NCBI RefSeq assembly: GCF_012927165.1
Contig: NZ_JABBGA010000021.1
Span: 1 to 64,000, forward strand
DNA: 64,000 nucleotides
Origin: Zoogloea dura
GTDB taxonomy: Bacteria; Pseudomonadota; Gammaproteobacteria; Burkholderiales; Rhodocyclaceae
Direction of reading: 5' to 3'
Position 1 is the stretch's first letter. Each line of letters begins with the position of its first letter. The notes below the pieces were generated by a model. That model made no database searches, had not been told where the DNA came from, and saw nothing but the letters and a program-made list of their open reading frames with translations. Positions 9,138-22,581 of the stretch are shown here, piece after piece. The translations under genes were made by a program, and so were the position numbers.

Positions 9138-9140
9138 AGC

Positions 9141-11813
<2,673 letters not shown>

Positions 11814-11829
11814 TCTTTCGGATCTGTGT

Positions 11830-11847
11830 CTATCGGATATCCGACAG
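11830..11847. promoter_or_regulatory. palindrome upstream of ccoG
   Basis: TCGGATATCCGA (11833-11844) is a perfect 12-bp palindrome within imperfect flanks, and another TCGGAT occurs just upstream (about 11818). It lies 60-75 nt before the ccoG start, between the kinase and ccoG genes. It could be an operator; no known regulator site is recognised. Confidence 0.25.
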
Positions 11848-11906
11848 CCTGAATCTGTTTCCATATGTGCCCCGGTGTTCTACTCCATGCCAGGAGGAAC
11901 ACCGCG

Positions 11907-13310
11907 ATGAACGCACCTGCACCCGTCAATAAAGTCCGCGAAGCCAAGCTCGAGCTCTACCGCAAGAAAGGCAAGATCCACGCCCGGGAGGTGCGTGGCC
12001 GCTTCAACACCCTGCGCTGGGCCGTGGTGTGGGTCACCCAACTGATCTTCTTCGGCAGCTGCTGGCTGCAATGGAACGGCCAACAGGCGGTGCATTTCGA
12101 CATCGCCCACGAAAAGCTCCGCCTCTTCGGGCTGGTGCTGTGGCCGCAGGATGCGCTGCTGCTGGCGATCGCCCTGATCCTGGCGGCCACCGGGCTGTTT
12201 CTCGTCACCGCGGTGGCGGGGCGGCTGTTCTGCGGGTTTGCCTGTCCGCAGACGGTCTATACCTCGATCTTCATGTGGATCGAGACCCGCGTCGAGGGCG
12301 ACCACCTGGCCCGCCTCAAGCTCGACCAGTCTCCCGCCTCGCCGCGCAAGCTGCTCCTGCGCGGCACCAAGCACCTGCTGTGGGGGCTCTTCGCGGTGTG
12401 GACGGCGATCACCTTCGTCGGCTACTTCACCCCGGTGCGCGAGCTGCTGCCCGCCGTCGCCGGCTTGGAGCTGGGCCCCTGGGAGATCTTCTGGCTGATC
12501 TTCTACGCCGTGTTCACCTATGTGCAGGCCGGCCTGGCCCGCGAGGCGGTGTGTCAGCACATGTGTCCGTATTCGCGCTTCCAGGGGGTGATGTTCGACA
12601 GCAACACCCGTACCGTGAGCTACGACGTGCAGCGCGGGGAACCCCGCAGCCGCCAGGCCAGGGCCGCCGCCACCGCCGCGAATGGCGCGAACGCGGTCAA
12701 GGGCGACTGCGTCGATTGCAGCATCTGCGTGCAGGTCTGTCCCACCGGCATCGACATCCGCGACGGCCTGCAATACCAGTGCATCAACTGCGGCCTGTGC
12801 GTGGATGCCTGTGACGACGTGATGACCCGCGTCGGCAAGCCGGTCGGCCTGATCCGCTTCGCCTCCGAGCAGGAGCTGGCCGGCAAGCCGGCCCGCGGCG
12901 GCAGGCCGCGCCTGGCCGTGTATGGCGGCCTGATCGCGGTCTTCGTCGCCCTGGGGGCCTGGACCGCCACCCAGCGCTCCCTGCTGCTGGTGGACATCCT
13001 GCGCGACCGGGGCAGCCTGGCCCGGGAAGCCGCCGATGGCCGCATCGAGAACGCCTACACCCTGAAGCTGATGAATCTGGTCGAGGAGGCCCGCGACTTC
13101 GAGGTGTCGGTGAACGGCCTGCCCGGCATCGAGCTGGTCGGGGCCAGCCGCTTCGCCGGCGTGCCCGGCGGCATCCGCGAAGTGCATGCGACGGTGGCGG
13201 TGCCCGCCGATGCCGGCCCCGCCGGGGCCCACCGCATCAACTTCGAGATCCGCGCCGTGCAGGACCCGGCCACCCGCATCAGCGAGAAGAGCACCTTCGT
13301 GCTGCCCTGA
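11907..13310 (+). CDS. ccoG: cytochrome c oxidase accessory protein CcoG (FixG/RdxA)
   Basis: A 467-aa membrane iron-sulfur protein that supports cbb3-type cytochrome oxidase assembly, where CcoG acts as a cupric reductase (family knowledge). Several transmembrane helices are interrupted by GRLFCGFACPQTVYT. A two-[4Fe-4S] ferredoxin region reads CVDCSICVQVCPTG and CINCGLCVDACDD. The C-terminal part (about 340-467) has one more helix and an Ig-like FixG domain. Start ATG 11907 has a perfect AGGAGG 9 nt upstream; an in-frame start at 11865 is less likely. The ccoNOP oxidase genes are not in this window. It is followed 34 nt later by sulfite reductase, an odd neighbour. Confidence 0.95.
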   Translation: MNAPAPVNKVREAKLELYRKKGKIHAREVRGRFNTLRWAVVWVTQLIFFGSCWLQWNGQQAVHFDIAHEKLRLFGLVLWPQDALLLAIALILAATGLFLVTAVAGRLFCGFACPQTVYTSIFMWIETRVEGDHLARLKLDQSPASPRKLLLRGTKHLLWGLFAVWTAITFVGYFTPVRELLPAVAGLELGPWEIFWLIFYAVFTYVQAGLAREAVCQHMCPYSRFQGVMFDSNTRTVSYDVQRGEPRSRQARAAATAANGANAVKGDCVDCSICVQVCPTGIDIRDGLQYQCINCGLCVDACDDVMTRVGKPVGLIRFASEQELAGKPARGGRPRLAVYGGLIAVFVALGAWTATQRSLLLVDILRDRGSLAREAADGRIENAYTLKLMNLVEEARDFEVSVNGLPGIELVGASRFAGVPGGIREVHATVAVPADAGPAGAHRINFEIRAVQDPATRISEKSTFVLP

Positions 13311-13344
13311 TCGACCGCGACAGAACCCCTCGGAGAGAACCCCT

Positions 13345-15006
13345 ATGTACCGCTACAACGAGACCGACCAGCGGCTGGTGGACGAACGCGTCCTGCAGTT
13401 CCGCGACCAGATGCGGCGCTTTCTCGACGGCAGCCTGGGAGAGGACGAGTTCCGCCCCCTGCGCCTGCAGAACGGCCTCTACATCCAGCGCCACGCTCCC
13501 ATGCTGCGGGTCGCCATCCCCTACGGCACCCTGGCCAGCCACCAGCTGCGCAAGCTCGCTGACATCGCCCGCCGCTACGATCGGGGTTACGGCCATTTCA
13601 CCACCCGCTGCAACATCCAGTACAACTGGGTGCGCCTGGAGGAGGCGCCGGACATCCTCGCCGAGCTGGCCGGCGTACAGATGCATGCCATCCAGACCTC
13701 CGGCAACTGCGTGCGCAACATCACCACTGACCCCTTCGCCGGCGTCGCCGCCGACGAGGTGCTGGACTCACGCCCCTACTGCGAGATCCTGCGCCAGTGG
13801 TCCACCCTGGCCCCGGAATTCCTCTACCTGCCGCGCAAGTTCAAGATCGCCCTGTCGGGGGGCGGCGAAGACCGGGCCGCCGTGCGCTTCCATGACATCG
13901 GCGCGGTGGCGCGGCATGGCGAGGATGGCCGCATCGGCTTCCAGGTGCTGGTGGGCGGCGGCCTCGGCCGCACCCCCATGGTCGGCAAGGTGTTGTGCGA
14001 CTTCCTGCCCCGCGAGGAGCTCCTCAACTACTTCGACGCCATCCTGCGGGTCTATAACCGCCACGGCCGGCGCGACAACAAGTACAAGGCGCGCATCAAG
14101 ATCCTGGTGAAGGACCTGGGCCTCGAGGCCTTCGCCCGCGAGGTGGATGACGAATGGGCGTGGAGCCGGGGTGGCCCGGGCTGCATTGCCGACTCGGCCT
14201 TCCGCGAGATGGAGGCCTTCTTCACCCGTGACAGCGCGGCGCTCCCCGATGATGGCGTGGCTGCCCTGGGTGCCCTGGTCGATAGCAACAAGCCCTTCGC
14301 CCGCTGGGTGGAACGCAACGTGGCGCCGCACCGGGTGCCCGGACGGGCCATCGTCACCGTCTCCCTGAAGAAGACCGGCGTGCCCCCCGGCGACGCCACC
14401 GCCGAGCAGATGGACGGCATCGCCGACCTGGCCGAGCGCTTCAGCGCCGGCGAGATCCGGGTCAGCCACGAGCAGAACCTGGTCCTGCCCCACGTGGCCC
14501 GCCGCGATCTCTTCGCCCTGTGGGAAGGACTGCGTGCCCTCGGCCTCGCCACCCCCAACATCGGCCTCATCAGCGACCTGGTGTGCTGCCCCGGCGGCGA
14601 TTTCTGCTCCCTCGCCAATGCCCGATCCATCCCGGTGGCGGAGGCGATCCAGCGGCATTTCGACGATCTCGACTACCAGTTCGACCTGGGGCCACTGGAG
14701 CTCAACATGTCTGGCTGCGTCAACGCCTGCGGCCACCACCACATCGGCCACATCGGCATCCTCGGCGTGGATAAGAACAACGAGGAGTGGTACCAGGTCA
14801 CCCTCGGCGGCCGCGAAGGCAACCGCGCCGCGCTGGGCCGGGTGATCGGCCCGTCCTTTGCCGCGCAGCAGATCCCCGGGGTCATCCAGCGCCTGCTGGA
14901 GGTGTACGTGGCGCTGCGCCATGAAGGCGAGATCTTCATCGACGCCGTCGAACGGCTCGGCCTCGAGCCCTTCAAGGCCCGTGTTTACGGAGGTGTGACG
15001 GCATGA
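13345..15006 (+). CDS. cysI: sulfite (nitrite/sulfite) reductase haemoprotein subunit
   Basis: A 553-aa sirohaem/[4Fe-4S] reductase reducing sulfite to sulfide (or nitrite to ammonia). Two ferredoxin-like half-domains are visible (YGTLASHQLRKLADIARRY, later EIRVSHEQNLVLPHV). The four cluster cysteines sit in CCPGGDFCSLANARS and NMSGCVNACGHHHIGHIG. The DUF934 gene overlapping its stop (ATGA) is a partner typical of the assimilatory sulfite-reductase cluster in proteobacteria, which favours sulfite as substrate. The other usual members (cysH, cysDN, cysG) are absent here. ATG 13345 follows GGAGAGAACCCCT. Confidence 0.9.
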   Translation: MYRYNETDQRLVDERVLQFRDQMRRFLDGSLGEDEFRPLRLQNGLYIQRHAPMLRVAIPYGTLASHQLRKLADIARRYDRGYGHFTTRCNIQYNWVRLEEAPDILAELAGVQMHAIQTSGNCVRNITTDPFAGVAADEVLDSRPYCEILRQWSTLAPEFLYLPRKFKIALSGGGEDRAAVRFHDIGAVARHGEDGRIGFQVLVGGGLGRTPMVGKVLCDFLPREELLNYFDAILRVYNRHGRRDNKYKARIKILVKDLGLEAFAREVDDEWAWSRGGPGCIADSAFREMEAFFTRDSAALPDDGVAALGALVDSNKPFARWVERNVAPHRVPGRAIVTVSLKKTGVPPGDATAEQMDGIADLAERFSAGEIRVSHEQNLVLPHVARRDLFALWEGLRALGLATPNIGLISDLVCCPGGDFCSLANARSIPVAEAIQRHFDDLDYQFDLGPLELNMSGCVNACGHHHIGHIGILGVDKNNEEWYQVTLGGREGNRAALGRVIGPSFAAQQIPGVIQRLLEVYVALRHEGEIFIDAVERLGLEPFKARVYGGVTA

Positions 15007-15467
15007 GCGTACTGATCAGGGATGGACGGGTTGTCGACAACCTGTGGCCCCTGCTGCCGGAGGAGGAGGGTGCCGCGGCGCCCCTGCCGGCCGCAGGACG
15101 CATCCTGCTGCACCTCCCGCGCTGGCTCGAGGAAAGCCGAAATCCGCAGCGGGCCGCCTGCGGCGTGTGGCTGCAGCCCCATGAAGACCCGGAGCTGCTC
15201 GTGCCGGATCTGCCGACGCTGCCGGTGATCGCCTTGAGCTTTCCGGTGTTCACCGACGGCCGGGCCTATTCCCAGGCCCGCCTGCTGCGCCAGCGCCACG
15301 GCTTCCAGGGCGAGCTGCGGGCAGTGGGCGATGTGTTGCGCGACCAGCTATCCGCCATGGCGCGCTGCGGTTTCGACGCCTTCCTGCTGCGCGCTGATCA
15401 GTCGCCCGAGGCGGCCTTGGCCGCGTTGGGCGGAGGGCCCCGTCCGCCGTGGCCCCGCTGGCCTTGA
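15003..15467 (+). CDS. DUF934 protein associated with sulfite reductase
   Basis: A 154-aa soluble protein matching the DUF934 pattern: an N-terminal RDGRVVDNLWPLL, a central FPVFTDGRAYSQARLLR motif, and GFQGELRAVGDVLRDQLSAMARCGFDAF. It is nearly always encoded beside cysI-type genes and is thought to assist sulfite reduction; the mechanism is unknown. It overlaps the upstream gene by ATGA. The last residues are Pro/Arg-rich. Confidence 0.88.
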   Translation: MSVLIRDGRVVDNLWPLLPEEEGAAAPLPAAGRILLHLPRWLEESRNPQRAACGVWLQPHEDPELLVPDLPTLPVIALSFPVFTDGRAYSQARLLRQRHGFQGELRAVGDVLRDQLSAMARCGFDAFLLRADQSPEAALAALGGGPRPPWPRWP

Positions 15468-15476
15468 TCAGGATGG

Positions 15477-17303
<1,827 letters not shown>

Positions 17304-17490
17304 CGCTCCCGCCGTGAAATCGCCCTGGGCCGAGTATACCGATGCGGGCCGTGCCCGCCATGCGGTCTACCACAGGAGCTGCAAACCTTATCGATCCGTG
17401 CGGGTGGTTCGGGGGGGCGTTGGGAGAGGCGGATGATGCGGGGGAGGGAAGGCCGGAGCCGGCCGGTGCGCCATCGGGTAACATCGCCCC

Positions 17491-18186
17491 ATGCTGAAGC
17501 CTGAACACATCAAAGCCATCTCGCTTGACCTGGACGACACCCTGTGGCCCGTCTGGCCTACCATCGATCGCGCCGAGCGGCTCCTACACGACTGGTTTGC
17601 CACCCACGCCCCGCGCACCGCCGCCCTCTACCCGGGCCCGCAGGCCCTGCGCGGGATCCGCGATGCGGTGGAGCGGCAGCGGCCCGATCTGGCCCATGAC
17701 ATGAGCGCGCTGCGCCGCGAGTCGATCCGCCTGGCCTTGTCCCACGCCGGGGATGATCCGCAACTGGCCGGCCCGGCCTTCGACGTCTTCCTCGCCGAGC
17801 GCCACAACGTGAGCTTCTTTCCCGACGCCCTTCCGGCCCTCGAAGCCCTGGCCAGCCGCTACCCGCTGGTGAGCCTGAGCAACGGCAACGCCGAGATCTC
17901 CCGGGTCGGCCTCGCCCCCTACTTCGTCGGCAGCGTCGCGGCGCTCCAGGCCGGCTTCTCCAAGCCCGACCCCCGCATCTTCCAGCTCGCCGCCGACGCC
18001 GCCGGCGTACAGCCCCACGAAGTGCTGCACGTGGGTGACGACGCCCACCTCGACGCCCTCGCCGCCCTCCAGGCCGGTATGCAGGCGGCCTGGGTCAATC
18101 GCACCCAGGCCGCGTGGCCCCATGCCGAGCGGCCGCAGCTTGAAGTGGCGCATCTGGGGGAGCTGGTGGAAATCCTCTCTGCCTGA
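17491..18186 (+). CDS. HAD-superfamily phosphatase (subclass IA, YigB-like)
   Basis: A 231-aa cytoplasmic hydrolase with all HAD motifs: I, SLDLDDTLWP; II, SLSNGN; III, the Lys of FSKPDPRIF; IV, HVGDDAHLDALAA. The helical cap between motifs I and II suits a small phosphometabolite. YigB-like enzymes dephosphorylate FMN and the riboflavin precursor 5-amino-6-ribitylaminouracil phosphate, but the substrate here is only a guess. Monocistronic, divergent from the diguanylate cyclase. Confidence 0.85.
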   Translation: MLKPEHIKAISLDLDDTLWPVWPTIDRAERLLHDWFATHAPRTAALYPGPQALRGIRDAVERQRPDLAHDMSALRRESIRLALSHAGDDPQLAGPAFDVFLAERHNVSFFPDALPALEALASRYPLVSLSNGNAEISRVGLAPYFVGSVAALQAGFSKPDPRIFQLAADAAGVQPHEVLHVGDDAHLDALAALQAGMQAAWVNRTQAAWPHAERPQLEVAHLGELVEILSA

Positions 18187-18325
18187 TGCTCGCCATGAGC
18201 CGTGCGCAGAACAAGCCCTGAATAGTCGGCGTAAGCTGTTATTGAATGCTAGGCTGGCTGATCGGATGCGGGAGGCAGAAGATAGATTGACTTTGCGCGC
18301 CTGATGCCGGGAACGTGGAGGCGTG

Positions 18326-20824
18326 ATGAAAAACCCATCCTTGAAATGGATCCTGCCAGCCCTGTTCACGCTCCTGCTGGCCGGACTTGCATTCATTCAA
18401 GGCACGTCATGGCGCAGCAGCAGCGATGTGCATGCACTCCTGGAGCTGTCGTCCTCGCTGGTCGCCGTCACTGCGGGCGTGATGGTCCTGGTCCACTTCT
18501 TCACGACAGGGCGCTGGTTTTATTTGCTGGTGTCGATCGGCTTCATCCAGGTCGGGGCCGAGGAGCTGATCCACTCGGTCTTTTCGTTCGACCGGATCTG
18601 GGACGTTGTGTCCCAGCAGAACCGCTGGGCCATTTCATCCACCTGGCTGGCTGGCAGGGCCACGCTGGTGACCTGTGTGCTGGTCGGAGTCTTGTTCCGC
18701 GACAGGGTCATCACGCCTGAACGCCGGATCAGCAAGGCATTCACGCTGAATGCCGCGGGCTTCCTGACCTCCGCCACCCTCGCCCTCGCGATCTTTTCAT
18801 CCGACACGCTGCCGGGCTTCGTGCGAGTCGGCACGACCAGCAAGCAGCTGATCGAAATAGGCCTCGGATCACTCTACCTGCTGGCTGCCTGGCTGATCTT
18901 CAGGATCCACCGGAGGGCCGGTGGCGGGCCGCTCTTGCTGAGCCTGCTGCTCTGCTTCATCAGCGAGGCCTTTGTCCATTTCTATGTCTTCAATGCCGCG
19001 TATTTCTACGATGCACACTGGGATGCGGCACATCTCCTGAAGCTGATCGGCTACTTCTTCCCGATATTCGGCGTGTGGGGAGAGACCATAAAGATATACA
19101 GGAAATCCCGGCGGCAGCTTGTGACCGTTGAAAACGAGGTGGCGCAGCGGATAAGGATGGAGTCCGAGCTGAAGAGGCACAGGGAGATCCTGGAAGAGGC
19201 CATAACGAAGAGAACGCAACAGTTGGCGGACGCCCGTGATCAAGCCAATAGTGCCAACGCTGCAAAGGGTGAATTCCTGGCAAACATGAGCCACGAAATC
19301 AGAACACCCATGAATGCGATCATCGGGATGACGGATCTGGCGCTGCGTGGAGAGCTCGCCCCCAAGCAAAGGGCCTATCTGGAAAAGAGCAGTACGGCGG
19401 CCAGGGGCCTGCTCGTGATCATCAACGATATCCTGGACTTCTCGAGGATAGATGCGGGCAAGCTGAACCTGGAGAGCAGCGAGTTCTCCCTCGAGGAGGT
19501 GCTCAAGGATGTCGCCGACCTGTGCCTCATGCGGACCCAGGAAAAATGTCTTGAATTGCTGTTCGATATGGATCCCGAGATTTCAAGACTGGTCCTGCGG
19601 GGCGATCGTGTCAGGCTCGGCCAGGTCATCCTGAATCTGGTCTATAACGCGATCAAGTTCACCGATCGGGGGGAGGTCTATCTGGGGATATCCCGGGCTG
19701 CGTCCCAGGGGAGCGAGATCACCCTTCAGTTCGAGGTGCGTGACACGGGCATCGGAATGACGGCGGACCAATGCCGCCAGGTCTTCCTGGCCTTCACCCA
19801 GGCCGACACATCGACAACCCGGCGCTTTGGTGGAAGCGGATTGGGGCTGGCGATCTCGACCCGCCTGGTCGAGCTCATGGGCGGCAAGATCTGGGTTCAA
19901 AGTGCCCCTGGCCTGGGAAGCCAGTTCTTCTTCACCGCCCGCTTCGGCGTTCAGGGAGTGGGGGGGCGCATCAAGCCGGACCCCGTTGTGCTGCCGGATC
20001 CGCTCCGCGTGCTGGCGGTCGATGATAACCACACGGCTCTCGAGATCATCAAGGAGTCCCTCCACGGCATGCAGTGTGAGGTATCCACTGCCCTGGATGT
20101 GCCATCTGCCATCGACATGCTGGTGTCCGCACAGATCAGGGGCCAGGCCTTTCATGTAGTCCTGATGGACTGGCAGATGCCCGGGACGAGCGGCCTGGAT
20201 GGATTGCGGGAGATCAGGGGGAACAGCAATATTTCAAAGACCCTGCTGCTCGTGATGATGACGGGGTACAGCCGGGATGCCCTGAAGGAGGCGGCAAAGG
20301 ATGTCATGTACGACGGCATCGTCGAGAAGCCCATCCTGCCATCAAGCCTCCACGGCGCAATCGTCCAGCTGTTCGGAGAGGCCGGAAAGGCCTTCGACCC
20401 CATTGCGAAGAGGAATGATCGCGGGGAGGCCGGGTTGAAGTGGGAGGGGGTCAGGGTGCTCCTTGTGGAAGACAACTTCTTCAACCAGGAACTGGCGAAG
20501 GAGCTACTCCAGGAGGCCGGAATCCAGGTCACCTTGGCCGGTGACGGACGGGCTGCCATTGAAAAGCTCGATCAGGAGGAGTTCGATCTTGTCCTGATGG
20601 ACTGGCAGATGCCCGTGATGGATGGCTTTGAAGCCACGAGACGCATCCGTGAGGAGCCACGCTTCCGCAACCTGCCCATTCTGGCCATGACGGCGAACGC
20701 CATGATCGGCGATCGGGAGAAATGCCTCGCCGCAGGCATGAACGATCACATCCCCAAGCCTATCGATGGGCATCACCTATTGAAAATGCTGGAGAAGTAC
20801 CTGGGGCCCCGTGTGCCCATATAG
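18326..20824 (+). CDS. hybrid histidine kinase with multi-helix membrane sensor, two REC domains
   Basis: An 832-aa kinase. The N-terminal 250 or so residues form about seven transmembrane helices with little periplasmic sequence, similar in style to MASE-type integral sensors. A coiled coil, HisKA ([17 protein letters not shown]), HATPase_c (FGGSGLGLA) and two receivers ([13 protein letters not shown] and [13 protein letters not shown]) follow; no Hpt. ATG 18326 lies 5 nt after GGAG. Codon use differs from its neighbours: many AGG/AGA arginines and ATA isoleucines and visibly lower GC, which suggests later acquisition. No cognate regulator is adjacent. Confidence 0.88.
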   Translation: MKNPSLKWILPALFTLLLAGLAFIQGTSWRSSSDVHALLELSSSLVAVTAGVMVLVHFFTTGRWFYLLVSIGFIQVGAEELIHSVFSFDRIWDVVSQQNRWAISSTWLAGRATLVTCVLVGVLFRDRVITPERRISKAFTLNAAGFLTSATLALAIFSSDTLPGFVRVGTTSKQLIEIGLGSLYLLAAWLIFRIHRRAGGGPLLLSLLLCFISEAFVHFYVFNAAYFYDAHWDAAHLLKLIGYFFPIFGVWGETIKIYRKSRRQLVTVENEVAQRIRMESELKRHREILEEAITKRTQQLADARDQANSANAAKGEFLANMSHEIRTPMNAIIGMTDLALRGELAPKQRAYLEKSSTAARGLLVIINDILDFSRIDAGKLNLESSEFSLEEVLKDVADLCLMRTQEKCLELLFDMDPEISRLVLRGDRVRLGQVILNLVYNAIKFTDRGEVYLGISRAASQGSEITLQFEVRDTGIGMTADQCRQVFLAFTQADTSTTRRFGGSGLGLAISTRLVELMGGKIWVQSAPGLGSQFFFTARFGVQGVGGRIKPDPVVLPDPLRVLAVDDNHTALEIIKESLHGMQCEVSTALDVPSAIDMLVSAQIRGQAFHVVLMDWQMPGTSGLDGLREIRGNSNISKTLLLVMMTGYSRDALKEAAKDVMYDGIVEKPILPSSLHGAIVQLFGEAGKAFDPIAKRNDRGEAGLKWEGVRVLLVEDNFFNQELAKELLQEAGIQVTLAGDGRAAIEKLDQEEFDLVLMDWQMPVMDGFEATRRIREEPRFRNLPILAMTANAMIGDREKCLAAGMNDHIPKPIDGHHLLKMLEKYLGPRVPI

Positions 20825-20924
20825 GGGCGGCTTCACAGGCCTGTGAGAAGGATTGCAGGTGCTGTGGGAAGGATTCAAAGCCCTGCGCGAAGCATCCGCA
20901 GCCCTGTGTGAAACGCTGCGCCGG
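20823..20924 (+). repeat. REP-like half-site followed by four 21-bp tandem repeats
   Basis: Immediately after the kinase stop, 20823-20836 (TAGGGGCGGCTTCA) matches one arm of the palindromes at 29284 and 39313. Then four degenerate units start at 20841, 20862, 20883 and 20904, exactly 21 bp apart, each beginning CTGTG or CTGCG and then nGAA. In one frame (from GTG 20859) they encode heptads, LWEGFKA / LREASAA / LCETLRR, an amphipathic helix pattern, ending at a stop near 20940. It could be a tiny ORF of about 27 codons or a degenerate gene relic. Confidence 0.5.
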
Positions 20925-21038
20925 GGTGATGGGATGGCTTGATTGCTGCGGCGCACAAAGGCATCATCGCGATCCCTCCCCTAGCGAACGATCGGAGTGG
21001 GCGCCTATAAGCCTGCCCGGTGTTCTCCCTGTAAAAAC

Positions 21039-21836
21039 ATGAACATGCACCACGCCCTGATCGCCGAGTTGGGCGATGAACTGTTGGCGGCCCTGCAGGA
21101 AGGCCGCAGTATTGCGCCGCTCACCGAGCGCCACCCCGAGCTGGGTGTTGACGACGCCTACCGTATCTCCCGCTATGTGATGGCCCGGCGCGAGGCGCTG
21201 GGCGAGAAGGTGGTGGGCAAGAAGGTGGGGGCCACCAGCGCGGTCGTGCAGCAGATGCTCGACGTGCATGCGCCGGACTTCGGTTTTCTCACCGATGCCA
21301 TGCAGCACCCCGACGATGCGGCCATCTCCCTGTCCCGCTGCGGGCTGATCCAGCCGCGGGTCGAGGGCGAGATCGTCTTCAAGCTCAAGGCCGACCTGGT
21401 CGGCCCCGGGGTGACCCGCGAGGCGGTGATGGCGGCCACCGAGTGGGTGGCGCCGGGCTTTGAGATCGTCGATTCGCGCATCGACGACTGGCAGATCCGG
21501 ATGGCCGATACGGTGGCCGACAACGCGTCCTGTGGCCTCTTCATCGTGGGGCAGCGCCAGACCCGGCCCGATGACCTGGACCTGGCGTCGCTGCGCATGG
21601 AGCTGTGCCGCAACGGCGAGCCGGCCGGCAGCGGCCTCGGAGCGGCCATCCAGGGCCACCCGGCCGAGGCGGTGGCCTGGCTGGCCAATACCCTGGCTGG
21701 TCTGGGTATTCCGCTGCGGGCGGGGGAGCTGGTGTTGTCCGGTTCGATGGGCCACCTCACACCGGTGCGGGTCGGTGACCGGCTGGCGCTGGAGATCGAC
21801 ATCCTGGGCGGCTGTTCGGTGCGCTTCGTGCGCTGA
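21039..21836 (+). CDS. mhpD: 2-oxopent-4-enoate hydratase (2-hydroxypenta-2,4-dienoate hydratase)
   Basis: A 265-aa enzyme of the MhpD/DmpE/BphH family, adding water to 2-hydroxypenta-2,4-dienoate to give 4-hydroxy-2-oxovalerate in meta-cleavage of aromatics. Family landmarks: GKKVGATSAVVQQML, PDFGFLTDAM, LIQPRVEGEIVFKL, FEIVDSRIDDW and DNASCGLFIVG. The related 4-oxalocrotonate decarboxylase (DmpH) is the main alternative. The start is ATG 21039 or ATG 21045; neither has a clear ribosome-binding site. It stands alone; the only pathway partner seen is the acetaldehyde dehydrogenase fragment at position 1. Confidence 0.87.
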   Translation: MNMHHALIAELGDELLAALQEGRSIAPLTERHPELGVDDAYRISRYVMARREALGEKVVGKKVGATSAVVQQMLDVHAPDFGFLTDAMQHPDDAAISLSRCGLIQPRVEGEIVFKLKADLVGPGVTREAVMAATEWVAPGFEIVDSRIDDWQIRMADTVADNASCGLFIVGQRQTRPDDLDLASLRMELCRNGEPAGSGLGAAIQGHPAEAVAWLANTLAGLGIPLRAGELVLSGSMGHLTPVRVGDRLALEIDILGGCSVRFVR

Positions 21837-21855
21837 GCCTGGGCGGGTGGCGGGC

Positions 21856-22263
21856 TCAGCCGTGGCGGCTGGCGAGGTCTTTCTCGAAGGCCGCGATCAC
21901 CGCTTCGTCGCGGCTGGCGTAGGACTCGCCGGGATGTTGCTGCCAGTTCTGGTCGGTCAGTGGGGCGAGGTCGGCCTCATCGGCGAAAGCGTGGATGAAG
22001 CGCTCGCCGGGCGTCTTGTAAACCGTGAACAAGGCGTTGGAATAGACCACCGGCAGGGGCATGCTGAGGGCCCCGATCTCCACATCGTAGAGTTCGCAGG
22101 CAGCGTTCAGCGCGTTGTCGTAGCTGTCTTCAAACGGGCAGTCGTGGTAGTTGTCGGCGTTGATCTCGACGCCGGCCGCCTCGTATACGTAGCCATTGGC
22201 CTGGGGCACGTGCCAGATGGCGAAGTCGATGTGCTCGAATACCTTGGTGACGCTGTCGTTCAT
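21856..22263 (-). CDS. conserved hypothetical protein
   Basis: A 135-aa acidic soluble protein (MNDSVTKVFEHIDFAIWHVPQ...), no signal peptide or membrane helix. I do not recognise the family. ATG 22263 is preferred to longer upstream frames because AAGGAAG lies a few bases upstream and the coding pattern starts there. It converges with the hydratase gene, 19 nt between the ends. Confidence 0.7.
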   Translation of the reverse strand: MNDSVTKVFEHIDFAIWHVPQANGYVYEAAGVEINADNYHDCPFEDSYDNALNAACELYDVEIGALSMPLPVVYSNALFTVYKTPGERFIHAFADEADLAPLTDQNWQQHPGESYASRDEAVIAAFEKDLASRHG

Positions 22264-22581
22264 TGTTCTTCCTTGAAGTCTGGCCGCCATTGTAATGGCC
22301 TTTTGTAATGGCCTCTTGCGCGTGCCCCGGCGGGGGCATGGCGTGGTACAGGTGCCCTGATTTGAAACACTGTGCCGTGGCGGGTGGCCTGCAGTTGTCC
22401 ACCCTCGTGACATGGTGCAACACGGCATGAACCGCCATGCCCGCGGCGCGGCGCGGCCTATCCCGCGCCGGGCCCCGCCGCGGGCCTGCCTGCACGCCGC
22501 TGGCATGGGGCTTGCCCATCTCTCCGCCATCCCCGCTGCCCTGGCGGGGGCGCTTTTCCTGTGCTAGATGGGAGGTGGGAG
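22264..22581. other. 318-bp divergent intergenic region with short direct repeats
   Basis: No convincing gene. TTGTAATGGCC occurs twice, 13 bp apart (22290-22300 and 22303-22313), just upstream of the minus-strand gene, and TGCCCCGGCGGGGGCA nearby (about 22323-22338) can form a hairpin. These may be regulatory. The remainder is unremarkable GC-rich sequence. Confidence 0.35.

Noticed and set aside
20722-21042. Cys-rich 106-codon ORF (CEKDCRCCGKDSKPCAKHPQPC) as a small metal-binding protein
   Set aside because: The cysteines arise from the 21-bp repeat read in another frame, and the ORF begins inside the kinase gene without an RBS.
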